Notes: generated by a model not told the origin, from the letters alone. Numbered from the stretch's first letter, positions 1 to 11,895 are shown. The stretch is DNA of 64,000 nt from Macrostomum hystrix (GCA_950097015.1 CATNEN010000029.1:6777501-6841500), one strand, 5' to 3'. Made by a program: numbers and translations.

Positions 1-944
1 GCTCGCTCTGGGGCACGCAGCCGTTTCTCTGGTACTTCTATTCTGCCCTGCCTCGGTGCTTACTATTTTCGGCGCCGTTGGCGCTAGTTGGCGCCAAAGT
101 GGCGCCGCGCGCACGACCGCTACTGGCTACGGCGGGCACATTTGTTCTGGCCTATTCATGCCTGCCACACAAGGAGCTGCGCTTTGTACTTTACTCCGTG
201 CCCCTGTTCAATGCGTCGGCGGCCTACGCCTGCGCTGCTATTTTTAGACGTAGTAAGGATTCCCCAAGCGGAGATTCCTTTGGTGAATCCATTGGCGAAT
301 CCCACTGGGATTCTCCAGCGGAATCCCATTCAGAAGCACCGATTGAATCCGCGAAGCGTCGTCGTCAAAAGCCGCCAACCGGAGGGGAATCTCGAGAACC
401 CGAAGCCGCTGCCAGTCGCCGACGCTGGGTAGAATCGCCGCTCCTAAGCGTCGTCCAACTCGCCTGCGTCGGCCATCTGTTGGCCAACGCCGGCGCCGCC
501 AGCCTATTTGCAGCCGCTGCCTCCTGGAATTATCCCGGCGGAGAGGCAGTCCGCCTCCTGCACACCTACCTGCACTCATCCGCATCGGTGCACGTGCACC
601 TGTGCAACCTGGCCGCGCAAACCGGAGCCTCCAGATTTCTTCAATTGCACGACGCTTGGATTTATAACAAAACCGAAGGCCTCGACCAGCTTCTGGACTA
701 TCGGCCATTCAGTCACGTGATCGCTGAGCCAGATTTCGCCGACTCAATCGGTCTGTCTCGCGCCTGTCGCACCATTGGCGCAGTGTCCGTGTTTGACGGC
801 TTCCAGCTGATCGACGGACTGTCCGGACTGCTTCGGCCGGGCGGCGAGGGCGGCGACTTGCCTGGTGGCGGCCTATTCGCTTGGCATCATCGGCTGCTGC
901 GGCTGCGCACCGCCCTGCTGCTGCTGGAGAAGCCGACTGCCTGA
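1..944 (+). CDS. ALG12: ALG12 alpha-1,6-mannosyltransferase, C-terminal exon (partial)
   Basis: The reading frame enters from the left edge (first full codon at 3) and stops at 942-944, giving about 313 residues. ALG12 adds the eighth mannose, alpha-1,6-linked, to the dolichol-linked N-glycan precursor in the ER lumen. The family is recognised by WYFYSALPR near the start, LPHKELRF, the NYPGGEA segment and the late AAQTGASRFLQ block; the mid-part is hydrophobic, as expected for a GT-C multi-pass enzyme. Known animal ALG12 is about 490 residues, so the upstream third lies outside the window. An oddity is an insertion of about 60 hydrophilic residues (bases about 258-430) between transmembrane segments. 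Bases 258-350 of it are an imperfect repeat of GATTCC/GAATCC words and encode several Ser-Glu/Asp-rich pieces. Identity is secure; the absence of an intron within this exon is inferred from the open frame. Confidence 0.94.
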   Translation, partial: SLWGTQPFLWYFYSALPRCLLFSAPLALVGAKVAPRARPLLATAGTFVLAYSCLPHKELRFVLYSVPLFNASAAYACAAIFRRSKDSPSGDSFGESIGESHWDSPAESHSEAPIESAKRRRQKPPTGGESREPEAAASRRRWVESPLLSVVQLACVGHLLANAGAASLFAAAASWNYPGGEAVRLLHTYLHSSASVHVHLCNLAAQTGASRFLQLHDAWIYNKTEGLDQLLDYRPFSHVIAEPDFADSIGLSRACRTIGAVSVFDGFQLIDGLSGLLRPGGEGGDLPGGGLFAWHHRLLRLRTALLLLEKPTA

Positions 945-1493
945 GCCCCTGCGACTTGACCTCGGTTTCATTATGGAATTCCTCTCTTTTGGGTGTTTAG
1001 GCTAGTTTTATTCGCGAGACAAGTCTCCCCTCGCGACTCCCTCTCACCTCCCTCTAAACTCCCTCAAAATTCTACGTTATTTGTATGCTTATGTTACCTG
1101 TATGCTGACACTGCAAAATTGCTTATGTATGTTATTTATTATGCAATTCTCTTATGCAATTCAGTTAAATAACTGCAAAAGATAGTTAATTATACCGAAT
1201 AAATTGCATAAAAGTGCAGCTTCTTCTAACTTTGTGGTTAATTGTCGTACCATTAAAACTGTATCAGCAGAAAAAACGAAAATTATTTTAAAAGAACTTT
1301 CCATTTAGCAGGAATAAGTGCTTTTTAGCATATAGTTCTACTGGTTTTGAGTAGTATTTCACGCAAGCCTAACTGATATTTTATATTTGACGTTTCTACA
1401 AAATGATGATTTCTGAATCAATGACTTCAAAGAATTCAGATTTTCTGATAGTCGGGAAATTTGGTAAATAAATGAGTTCTACGATTCGATAAT
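945..1493. other. ALG12 3' untranslated region and spacer
   Basis: AT-rich sequence after the ALG12 stop. It holds the candidate poly(A) signal near 1198 and then unstructured DNA up to the first array. No open frame or RNA gene is visible. Confidence 0.6.
1196..1203 (+). terminator. Candidate poly(A) signal of ALG12
   Basis: A canonical AATAAA lies about 255 nt after the ALG12 stop codon, in AT-rich sequence before the first minisatellite. It is the first such hexamer after the gene. Inferred from the motif only. Confidence 0.45.
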
Positions 1494-4128
1494 TTTCTGT
1501 GAATCCATGAATTCTGTGAATCCATCAATTCTGTGAATCCATCAATTCTGTGAATCCATCAATTCTGTGAATCCATCAATTCTGTGAATCCATCAATTCT
1601 ATGAATCCATCAATTCTGTGAATCCATCAATTCTGTGAATCCATCAATTCTGTGAATCCATCAATTCTGTGAATCCATCAATTCTATGAATCCATGAATT
1701 CTGTGAATCCATGAATTCTGTGAATCCATCAATTCTGTGAATCCATCAATTCTGTGAATCCATCAATTCTGTGAATCCATCAATTCTGTGAATCAATCAA
1801 TTCTGTGAATCCATCAATTCTGTGAATCCATAATATTCTGTGAATCCATCAATTCTATGAATCCATCAATTCTGTGAATCCATCAATTCTGTGAATCCAT
1901 CAATTCTGTGAATCCATCAATTCTGTGAATCCATCAATTCTGTGAATCCATCAATTCTGTGAATCCATAAATTCTGTGAAATTATAAATTCTGTGAAATT
2001 ATAAATTCTGTGAATCCATCAATTCTGTGAATCCATCAATTCTGTGAATCCATCAATTCTGTGAATCCATCAATTCTGTGAATCCATCAATTCTGTGAAT
2101 CCATCAATTCTGTGAATCCATCAATTCTTTGAATCCATCAATTCTGTGAATCCATCAATTCTGTGAATCCATAAATTCTGTGAATCCATCAATTCTGTGA
2201 ATCCATCAATTCTGTGAATCCATCAATTCTGTGAATCCATCAATTCTGTGAATCCATAAATTCTGTGAATCCATCAATTCTGTGAATCCATCAATTCTGT
2301 GAATCCATCAATTCTGTGAATCCATCAATTCTGTGAATCCATAAATTCTGTGAATCCATCAATTCTGTGAATCCATCAATTCTGTGAATCCATAATATTC
2401 TGTGAATCCATCAATTCTGTGAATCCATCAATTCTGTGAATCCATCAATTCTGTGAATCCATCAATTCTGTGAATCCATGAATTCTGTGAATCCATCAAT
2501 TCTGTGAATCCATCAATTCTGTGAATCCATCAATTCTGTGAATCCATGAATTCTGTGAATCCATCAATTCTGTGAATCCATCAATTCTGTGAATCCATCA
2601 ATTCTGTGAATCCATCAATTCTGTGAATCAATCAATTCTGTGAATCCATCAATTCTGTGAATCCATAATATTCTGTGAATCCATCAATTCTGTGAATCCA
2701 TCAATTCTATGAATCCATGAATTCTGTGAATCCATGAATTCTGTGAATCCATCAATTCTGTGAATCCATCAATTCTGTGAATCCATCAATTCTGTGAATC
2801 CATCAATTCTGTGAATCCATCAATTCTATGAATCCATCAATTCTGTGAATCCATCAATTCTGTGAATCCATCAATTCTGTGAATCCATCAATTCTGTGAA
2901 TCCATCAATTCTATGAATCCATGAATTCTGTGAATCCATGAATTCTGTGAATCCATCAATTCTGTGAATCCATCAATTCTGTGAATCCATCAATTCTGTG
3001 AATCCATCAATTCTGTGAATCCATCAATTCTGTGAATCCATCAATTCTATGAATCCATCAATTCTGTGAATCCATCAATTCTGTGAATCCATCAATTCTG
3101 TGAATCCATCAATTCTGTGAATCCATCAATTCTATGAATCCATGAATTCTGTGAATCCATGAATTCTGTGAATCCATCAATTCTGTGAATCCATCAATTC
3201 TGTGAATCCATCAATTCTGTGAATCCATCAATTCTGTGAATCAATCAATTCTGTGAATCCATCAATTCTGTGAATCCATAATATTCTGTGAATCCATCAA
3301 TTCTATGAATCCATCAATTCTGTGAATCCATCAATTCTGTGAATCCATCAATTCTGTGAATCCATCAATTCTGTGAATCCATCAATTCTGTGAATCCATC
3401 AATTCTGTGAATCCATAAATTCTGTGAAATTATAAATTCTGTGAAATTATAAATTCTGTGAATCCATCAATTCTGTGAATCCATCAATTCTGTGAATCCA
3501 TCAATTCTGTGAATCCATCAATTCTGTGAATCCATCAATTCTGTGAATCCATCAATTCTGTGAATCCATCAATTCTTTGAATCCATCAATTCTGTGAATC
3601 CATCAATTCTGTGAATCCATAAATTCTGTGAATCCATCAATTCTGTGAATCCATCAATTCTGTGAATCCATCAATTCTGTGAATCCATCAATTCTGTGAA
3701 TCCATAAATTCTGTGAATCCATCAATTCTGTGAATCCATCAATTCTGTGAATCCATCAATTCTGTGAATCCATCAATTCTGTGAATCCATAAATTCTGTG
3801 AATCCATCAATTCTGTGAATCCATCAATTCTGTGAATCCATAATATTCTGTGAATCCATCAATTCTGTGAATCCATCAATTCTGTGAATCCATCAATTCT
3901 GTGAATCCATCAATTCTGTGAATCCATGAATTCTGTGAATCCATCAATTCTGTGAATCCATCAATTCTGTGAATCCATCAATTCTGTGAATCCATCAATT
4001 CTGTGAATCCATGAATTCTGTGAATCCATGAATTCTGTGAATCCATCAATTCTGTGAATCCATCAATTCTGTGAATCCATCAATTCTGTGAATTCATCAA
4101 TTCTGTGAATCCATGAATTGTGTGAATA
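1494..4128. repeat. 17-bp minisatellite, about 155 copies, intergenic
   Basis: The unit is GAATCCATCAATTCTGT, with variants (ccatga, ccataa, caatc, an AAATTATAAATTCTGTG pair and an 18-bp form with taatattc). The variants are not random. The run of variants at about 1680-2400 recurs in the same order at about 3130-3850, so a block of about 1.45 kb has been duplicated inside the array. A smaller block of about 205-220 bp, marked by the ttctatgaatccatgaat variant, recurs at about 2706, 2911 and 3131. Because 17 is not a multiple of three there is no long open frame. Confidence 0.97.
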
Positions 4129-5340
4129 GATAATATCGCTTCACTTATGTGACGGCAGAAGAGAAAACAAGCGAGAAGAAGCCTCAAAGTGTTTAGGCTC
4201 CATGTGAAGCGAATGTAATTTGACCACAAGCAGTCTAACTACGCAAAGTATTATATTTAGGGTGGTGAAAAGCTTGTGAATGCCTAGGTATTGATTTACT
4301 AAGCACTATAGGCGCATAGTACGTTCATATACATACATATTCTGGCCATTTCACAGGTGAGTAGGGGGGTAACAGAACAACATGCTAAGCAGCACACATC
4401 AGTGTCGATGGTATTATTTCTAGGTAATTAAAATATCATCACATTCATCCGCTGCCAGAGCGCGCGTAAATCTTTCTCACGCGGAGTGGCGACAGGTCAC
4501 GTGATATTCGAATAACCATGCAATTAGATTGATAATTGTTTCAGCGCATTGCGTGAGTTGGCCGTGCCGCGTACTGGGGTGGGTGTGAATGTACGCAGAG
4601 GGTAAAGTCTATTATTAGAAAGTAGGTTCGCCGCCCACTTCCTTACTCATGCGCAAATGCATAAGGACTACGCTGCCCGCGTGTGCATGTACAATTTAAG
4701 CAGTCGAATGCCACACCCAATGAGGGGTAGAAGGCGCTCATGTTTCTTACCTATCGCTGACTCAGACCTTAATATCAATTCGGCAGTCGCGTACAGAACT
4801 TAGAGCTCGCGAAATATATATTGCGTATATAATGCACAGAATTTAGACACGTCGACACGCAAAATATCAGAATAACATTGAGACGAAAGGTCATTGTTTG
4901 CTTTGAGTTATTAATACCAATAAATGATTTTTTAAATGATTTAAATGATTTTATAAACATTGATTTTGCATACTATTTGTTTTGATCAGCTGCGCAGGTA
5001 AGCTATCGTGTTTGTTAAAAGCAAAAAATTCTCCGTACTTTAACTAAAGCTAGCATGCCTGTCTGTTTTGGCTAGTTAGCTGCGCCTAAAGAAACATAAT
5101 AAAACAAATAGAAAACTGATTTTTAAGAAACCAAATAGAGCTGGCTTTTGTCCACAAACACTTGCGCAACTAGCTCATAATTTCTTTAATTTCATGCTGC
5201 CATTCTTGATTTACACTCTTCGAAAATGTAAAATTTGTGGTCCATTTAAATTCCATGACACTGCTTCTAATATTCTTAAAGCAAATTAACTCCCTCTATT
5301 AATTAACAGCCGATGACAAAAACTTTCTATCCCAATTCTT
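4129..5340. other. Intergenic, no gene seen
   Basis: Mixed-composition spacer with no supportable open frame. The part from 4440 to 4760 is richer in GC than its surroundings and contains a GTCACGTGA E-box near 4497. That could mark a regulatory element, but nothing else supports it. Confidence 0.5.
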
Positions 5341-5344
5341 CTTA

Positions 5345-5690
5345 AGGAGTTAAGTGGCAGAGCGGTTAACGCGTTTGCCTCTCGTACCAAGGTCCCTGAG
5401 CTCGATTCCGCGCAGCCGTGGGCAGGGCAGGGGTCTTGTACAATTCACGCTCTTGGGAGCCAACCTCCAAGGCACAGTGAGAGTGGACACTGCCTGATGA
5501 TGAGAAATTCAGGGCAGATGTACACACCTGTGTACGTGTGCCTGCGTACAGTAGCTATGGTCGTGTGTGCTCAGGAGTCAGCGAAATGGGCAGAATTGCC
5601 TCCTCGCTGGCTGCGGGTCAAGTGTCACCAAATGATGTCTTATTGTCCATAGCCCTCCTGCAATTATTATATTATTATAATTAGCCCCGT
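5345..5690 (+). mobile_element. tRNA-derived SINE, family A, copy 1
   Basis: The 5' end has an RNA polymerase III box A-like TGGCAGAGCGG at 5355-5365 and a degenerate box B, GAGCTCGATTCC, at about 5398-5409, in tRNA-like spacing. A non-tRNA body follows, containing the words CCAACCTCCAAGG and CACTGCCTGA. The element appears to end in an AT-rich simple tail (attattatattattataa) near 5690. A second, diverged copy lies at about 8703-8905, which shows it is a dispersed element and not a single tRNA gene. No coding capacity is present, so it would depend on a LINE in trans. Confidence 0.72.
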
Positions 5691-6179
5691 TTATTAATGA
5701 ATGTTGAATTAATGAGTGTTCAAGAAGATACATATATATTTGATTTAATGACCTTCACCCAGAAACTCTGTATATCAGTCCATTCCCAATGGGACAAAAA
5801 TCCATTGAGTCCATTAGTCATTAATAATTAGCATTTTAGCTTATCAAGGGAAGCTTTTCTAAAAATGTACTCGCCAAAACTGTGTCGCGATCAAAACAAA
5901 TCTAGCATTAGCAGTCATTTATAATTTAGACTTTGTTCTCTTCTGTCTGTTCATGCGCGACTGTCTAGAAGTATATGCACTCGGGGAAGTTCGGTCCATT
6001 GGTCTAGTTCGCTGCGGCTCTATCCCATGTGTTTTTTGTTTGTCGGCGTAATCATGTTGCGCTTCAGCGACTGTAATAATGACATTGTCCGAGATAGGCA
6101 GGATTGGCAAAGTGAATTGACGAATTTTGGAATTAGGAGTTTCTAAGCACTTAACTAAGCACTTTTCTAAGACTTGTAA
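5691..6179. other. Intergenic, no gene seen
   Basis: AT-rich spacer between SINE copy 1 and the second 17-bp array. The short open frames on either strand have no recognisable protein content. Confidence 0.5.
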
Positions 6180-8005
6180 TGATTTCGGGTTTAGGAAGAT
6201 TTCGGGTTTGGTATTATTTCAGGTTTGGGATGATTTCGGGTTTGTGAAGATTTCGGGTTTAGGAAGATTTCGGGTTTGTGATTATTTCAGGTTTGTGAAG
6301 ATTTCAGGTTTAGGAAGATTTCGGGTTTGGTATTATTTCAGGTTTGGGATGATTTCGGGTTTGTGAAGATTTCGGGTTTAGGAAGATTTCGGGTTTGTGA
6401 TTATTTCAGGTTTGCGAAGATTTCGGGTTTAGGAAGATTTCGGGTTTGTGATTATTTCAGGTTTGCGAAGATTTCGGGTTTAGGAAGATTTCGGGTTTGG
6501 GATTATTTCAGGTTTGGGATGATTTCGGGTTTGTGAAGATTTCGGGTTTAGGAAGATTTCGGGTTTAGGAAGACTTCGGGTTTAGGAAGATTTTAGGTTT
6601 GGGATGATTTCGGGTTTGTGAAGATTTCGGGTTTAGGAAGATTTCGGGTTTGGGATTATTTCAGGTTTGGGATGATTTCGGGTTTAGGAAGATTTCGGGT
6701 TTGGTATTATTTCAGGTTTGGGATGATTTCGGGTTTGTGAAGATTTCGGGTTTAGGAAGATATCAGGTTTAGGAAGATTTCATGTTTAGACAGATTTCGT
6801 GTTTAGGAAGATTTCGGGTTTAGGAAGATTTCGGGTTTAGGAAGATTTTAGGTTTGGGATGATTTCGGGTTTGTGAAGATTTCAGGTTTGAGAAGATTTC
6901 AGATTCGTAAATATTTCGGGTTTAGGAAGATTTCGGGTTTAGGAAGATTTCGGGTTTAGGAAGATTTTAGGTTTGGGATGATTTCGGGTTTGTGAAGATT
7001 TCGGGTTTAGGAAGATTTCGGGTTTGGGATTATTTCAGGTTTGGGATGATTTCGGGTTTGTGAAGATTTCGGGTTTAGGAAGATTTCATGTTTAGGAAGA
7101 TTTCGTGTTTAGGAAGATTTCGGGTTTAGGAAGATTTCGGGTTTAGGAAGATTTCAGGTTTAGGAAGATTTCAGGTTTAGGAAGATTTCATGTTTAGGAA
7201 GATTTCGTGTTTAGGAAGATTTCGGGTTTAGGAAGATTTCGGGTTTAGGAAGATTTTAGGTTTGGGATAATTTCGGGTTTGTGAAGATTTCGGGTTTAGG
7301 AAGATTTCGGGTTTGGGATTATTTCAGGTTTGGGATGATTTCGGGTTTGTGAAGATTTCAGGTTTGGGAAGATTTCAGATTCGTAAATATTTCGGGTTTA
7401 GGAAGATTTCGGGTTTAGGAAGATTTTGGGTTTAGGAAGATTTCGGGTTTGTGAAGATTTCAGGTTTAGGAAGATTTCGGGTTTGTGAAGATTTCAGGTT
7501 TAGGAAGATTTCGGGTTTGGAAAGATTTAGGGTTTGTGAAGATTTCGGGTTTAGGAAGATTTTAGGCTTGGGATAATTTCAGGTTTGTGAAGATTTCGGG
7601 TTTAAGAAGATTTCGGGTTTGTGAAGATTTCGGGTTTGCGAAGATTTCGGGTTTGTGAAGATTTCGGGTTTGTGAAGATTTCAGGTTTGTGAAGATTTCG
7701 GGTTTGTGAAGATTTCAGGTTTGTGAAGATTTCGGGTTTGTGAAGATTTCAGGTTTGGAAAGATTTAGGGTTTGTGAAGATTTCGGGTTTAGGAAGATTT
7801 TAGGCTTGGGATAATTTCAGGTTTGTGAAGATTTCGGGTTTAAGAAGATTTCGGGTTTGTGAAGATTTCGGGTTTGCGAAGATTTCGGGTTTGTGAAGAT
7901 TTCGGGTTTGTGAAGATTTCAGGTTTGTGAAGATTTCGGGTTTGTGAAGATTTCAGGTTTGTGAAGATTTCGGGTTTGTGAAGATTTCGGGTTTAGGAAG
8001 ATTTC
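6180..8005. repeat. 17-bp minisatellite, about 107 copies, upstream of the coiled-coil gene
   Basis: The unit is GATTTCGGGTTTAGGAA with variants (gtgaa, gggat, ttaggtttgg, catgttt). Longer blocks are duplicated: the stretch marked by GGAAAGATTTAGGG recurs at about 7517 and 7753. The array ends about 110 bp before the start codon at 8121, so it occupies the upstream region of that gene. The GGGTTTAGG core resembles telomere-type repeats, but only one such word occurs per unit. Confidence 0.95.
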
Positions 8006-8120
8006 AGATTCCCAAAACTCACGATTCTCTGGTGCCGTGTGATCCTCCTTCATGCTCGTTCCGCTTTGCGCGAGTCTTAAACTTCGCTGATTAACAAACC
8101 TAACAGATTAACGAGTCCGG

Positions 8121-11051
8121 ATGCGCCACAGTTCGCTTCGTCGTCAGCAGCCGCAGCCGCCGTCCATAGCCGAAGCTGCCGACAGCTCCTGCGGTGATTC
8201 TGGCATCTCCGGAGCTTCAGGCTGCGCTTCGCCCACGCAGGGGCACAGACAGCAACAGCAGCAGCAGCCGCTCCTAGCCGATGGCTGGCAATTTCACTCG
8301 ATGGCAATGTCCGCCATCAGCGAACTGCCATCGCCGATGTCATTAACGACAGGACTCCCTACGGCAGCAGCAGCAGCAGCAACCCCACCGCCAGTCCTGG
8401 CCTCTCGTCTCACCCAGAGTGTGAGCTACGGTCGTGGGTCGTCAGCCCAGGCCAGGAGGCAGGCCGTGGCACACAGCCTGGCCATGCTGAGCCACGAGAC
8501 CCGGACCAGGCAGAGGGAGTTGGAGAAACGGGAGCGCGAGGTTCAGGAGGCCACCGCCAAGGCTACAGAACAGGTGAGTTCCTGAAAGATTAAAAAAAGA
8601 AGCAAGTACTCTAAGACAATTAAGAAACAAACAACAGAAACCCAGCTGCTATTATTGTCGTAATAGAAATCAATTTGTTTGAGACATTCAAGCTTAACTG
8701 GCGGTGAGTGGCAGAGCGGCGTAACGCGTTTGCCTCTCGCACCAAGGTCCCTGAGCTCGATTCCGCGGCGAGGCCACATTTATTTGTGGCGCAGCCGCGG
8801 AGAGAAGGCTTGGGGGCTTGTCGTGCAATTGACGCCATTGAGGGCCAACCTCCAAGGTACACTGCCTGACGATGAGAAAGTACGTCGTACAAGACAAATA
8901 GAGAGATGATGACATAAGCACTGCCAATTTATATTATTACACATTAATAGAGAGTCAAAATATTCTTTGGCTTGCAAATGGGAAAGCATTTTCTGATCAC
9001 AGCAGACTAGGCTGAAATCACTACAAGAGAATTTATTGATAATATAGAAATGACGGAAGTAATGTTAGTTTTTATCGTGACTGACGGACAGGGCGAAGGA
9101 ATTATCAAATTCTTACAGATACTGCCTGAATTCGATAAAGCAAGATAAGTCAATTGGTGTGGCTGGCTTTCTACTCATTCTAATAGTCACTGGGCGTGAC
9201 TGCTGAAGGCTGTTAAGTGTTTAGTTTGTTGACCTCAGCTTTAGGCTCGCCTGTGTTGGAATGTACACCACTTGTGTCAGTGGAGGAAAATATTTTGGAT
9301 CTCAGCAATATCTTTTTTATTCTACAAAAAAGGCCAAATTTAGACTATAAGCACTCAATCAAATAGTTTTTGAATCTCAATGTCAATGAGGTGATATTTT
9401 TCTTTCCATTCTGAGCATATCATTATGTCTCACTGCTCTCCGCTCTCCCCCTCCGCTCTACCTCTCCGCTCTCCCCCTCCGCTCTCCCCCTCCGCTCTAC
9501 CTCTCCGCTCTCCCCCTCCGCTCTACCTCTCCGCTCTCCCCCCTCCGCTCTACCTCTCCGCTCTCCCCCTCCGCTCTACCTTTCCGCTCTCCCCCTCCGC
9601 TCTGCCTCTCCGCTCTCCCCCTCCACACTCCCTCTCCGCTCTCCGCTCTCCCTCTGCGCTCTCTCGCTCCGCTCTTCACTCTCCCTCTCCCTTTGTGAAT
9701 TCGTTTTTTCGCTCCTATCTTTCGTTAAATATACGATCAATTTTTGTTTCATTTCTTTTATCATGCTAACTAAAGTCGCCAATTATTCAAACAGATTGAG
9801 TACGTGCTCAAAATGGCGGACAAGGCGCACAAGCTGGAGGATGAGAACGCCCAGCTGCGCGACCAGCTCGAGCTGTGCAAATCAGAGATCGGCAGCTTAT
9901 TGGACGAGCTGCAGCAGCGTGAAGCGGACCTACAGGAGCGCGAGGACTACTGCCAGGAGCTGCGACAGCAGCTCAGTCGCTTCAGGCAGGACGTGGCCCA
10001 AATGCGCACCTGCGCTGACCAGCTCAAGGTGTGCTTGTCCCCTGACATCCCATAGTATCACATAAAACCCATTGTATCACCTGACATCCTATTGTATCAC
10101 CTGACATTCCATTGTATCACCTGACATCCTATTGTATCACCTGGCATCCTATTGTATCACCTGACATTCCATTGTATCACCTGACATCCTATTGTATCAC
10201 CTGACATCCTATTGTATCACCTGACATTCCATTGTATCACCTGATATCCTATTGTATCACCTGACATCCTATTGTTTCACCTGACATTGTCAAAGGTGGA
10301 AAACTCGGTGCTGAGCGACACATACCGGGCGGCGGAGCGGCTGCAGGCCATCGAGGATGCGGTCGCTTCCGCTGCTGACGCTGAAGAGCTTCGGCTGACA
10401 AACCAGAGGCTTCAGCGTCAGTTGACACAGACAGAGACGGAGACAGCCGCTCTGTTGACCCAAATGGAGCAGCTTCAGCAGCGGCTGCAGCAACAGCAGC
10501 AGCAACAGCAGCAGCAGCAGGCGGCAGACCAGTCCGGCGGAGACTCTCGCAGCAAGCGCGAACTGCTGCAGACGATTCGCCGCCTGCTGGAGGAGAAGAT
10601 GGCCTGGGAGGCTTACTGCGCCACGCTGATCCGTCGGGCTGTGGACTGCGCGCCGCAGCTCCTGCTGGCGACCAGCAGCAACGCCGCCAACGGGCCGGTT
10701 GAGAGTCGTTGGGAGGCTGCCTTCAACAATCTGTTCCGCGTTGTAATGCAGAAGGATCCGCGGCTAGCGGAGGGCCTACAGCAGCAGCAGCCGATGACGG
10801 CTTCATCATCTGCCTCGCAGCCTCAGCATCGGGAGCAGCAGCAGCAGCAGCAGCAGCCGCAGCATTCTTCAATCCGTCGGCCTCGAGCGTCGACAAATTC
10901 ATCGTCAACCTCGGCCGGCTCGTCGAATTCCACGACAGCGGCAGCGTCGGCCTCTTCGTCGACTAGGCTAAGGCCGAGGCCGATCCTGCAGCCAACGATG
11001 CGGTCGGCTAGGCCGGCTGCGCCACAGCCGCGGGTGCTTCAGATGCACTGA
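8121..11051 (+). CDS. Coiled-coil protein with polyglutamine tracts, three exons
   Basis: Three exons join in phase 0: 8121-8573, 9795-10028 and 10296-11051, giving 480 residues. The donors are CAG|GTGAGT and AAG|GTGTGC; the acceptors end in acag and aaag. The N-terminal 120 or so residues are Ser/Gln/Pro/Ala-rich and look disordered. From the end of exon 1 through the first part of exon 3 there are long heptad-like runs of Glu, Gln, Leu and Arg (for example LEDENAQLRDQLELC and YCQELRQQLSRFRQ), indicating a coiled coil of roughly 150 residues. A Q10-12 run follows, then a compact predicted helix around LLEEKMAWEAYC, and a Ser/Thr-rich basic tail. I do not recognise the family. A scaffold or centrosome/cytoskeleton role would be a guess. 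Intron 1 contains a SINE and a pyrimidine-rich array; intron 2 is almost wholly a 20-bp array. Confidence 0.82.
8703..8905 (+). mobile_element. tRNA-derived SINE, family A, copy 2, in intron 1 of the coiled-coil gene
   Basis: Shares with the 5345 copy the box A word GTGGCAGAGCGG, the following ACGCGTTTGCCTCTCG, the box B-like GAGCTCGATTCC and the body word CCAACCTCCAAGG. It carries an extra piece of about 20 bp (around 8770-8790) that copy 1 lacks, and is shorter at the 3' end. It sits in the sense orientation within the intron. Confidence 0.7.
9430..9680. repeat. 13-bp pyrimidine-rich minisatellite in intron 1 of the coiled-coil gene
   Basis: Alternating 13-bp units CGCTCTCCCCCTC and CGCTCTACCTCTC. 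The sense strand is almost pure pyrimidine and ends about 115 bp before the acceptor at 9794. It could act as an extended polypyrimidine tract or form triplex DNA. Confidence 0.9.
10049..10290. repeat. 20-bp array filling intron 2 of the coiled-coil gene
   Basis: The unit is CTGACATCCTATTGTATCAC, about 12 copies. The intron is only 267 nt (10029-10295), so it is almost entirely array. Each unit contains CTGAC, a match to the metazoan branch-point consensus. The last unit places CTGAC about 15 nt before the acceptor. Confidence 0.95.
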
Positions 11052-11600
11052 AGGCGCACATTCAGAAGCTGATATTTTACCGGACCGCAAAACACCTGCA
11101 CTCAGATTGCAATAATTGTGAGCCATAGAATCGTAGAATTTCTCGCACAGCTTTGGTGGCCGGCTCGCTTGTGCTGCATTTTTTAGTTCAAGTCAAATGT
11201 ACTGAGCATGCGGTTGAGTAGTTCTCTAAAATTTGAGCTAATACATCGTGCGGCTGGCTTTGTTGCGCTATGAGTTTTGTTTTATCTATTCGATTCACTC
11301 TTGATTTTTGCTAGCTGGAATGACTAAACTTGTTATTGCCGTTACAAGAAAGTTACATTGGTATTACTGCTCTAGTTTTTACTGTCATTATTATACGAGT
11401 TTTAACCGGGTTCGGTGAGTGGCCTATTTATGGACCGTTTTTTATTTCAGTTATGGAATCATACTCCATTAGAATGCTTTGTTAGCCCTAGTTATTACTG
11501 ACATGTCAATACAACGCAGTTAACTAAAAGTACATGTAATCTATGTTTGTACAAGTGTGAAAACTTCATATTATTAGCTTTTGTTTTAAAATGGATGTAG
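11052..11600. other. Coiled-coil gene 3' region, no further gene seen
   Basis: AT-rich sequence after the stop at 11051. No clear AATAAA is present close to the stop and no other structure stands out. Confidence 0.5.
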
Positions 11601-11895
11601 CCATTTGAGTAACTCCACTAACCCCTTAACTCCATCACCGGGTTCACAGGTCGGGCTTTCGATTCCCGACTCTACTGGAATAATTTGTGTCTTGGTCTTG
11701 GTCTCGACGATGCTGGCTCGTACGGCTTTGAACGACTTTTACGAAAATCGGCCATTTGGTCTGGGAGCCATCCAGGGGGAAATAGTGTAGTCTTTCTACT
11801 GTTAAGGGTGGGGGTGGCGCTTCCCAGTCCATGGACTGAGTAGTCGTACACAATACTTGCGGCTGCGCTGTCGACTGCACGTGTCCCATTGGGTT
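11600..11895 (+). mobile_element. tRNA-derived SINE, family B, copy 1
   Basis: Shares with the copies at 22078 and 45545 a tRNA-like head (box B region GGTCGGGCTTTCGATTCCC here), the palindrome CAGTCCATGGACTG (11825-11838) and, with the 45.5-kb copy, the tail words GCGGCTGCGCTGTC and GTCCCATTGGG. This copy is diverged in the middle. Confidence 0.66.

Noticed and set aside
5345-5410. A functional tRNA gene
   Set aside because: Box A and box B words are present, but box B is degenerate, a body and AT tail follow, and another copy exists at 8703. A SINE is the better reading.
6180-8005. Interstitial telomere array (GGGTTTAGG)
   Set aside because: The telomere-like word occurs once per 17-bp unit and is interrupted by unrelated bases. 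The same applies to CCCTAACCCC at 63190-64000.
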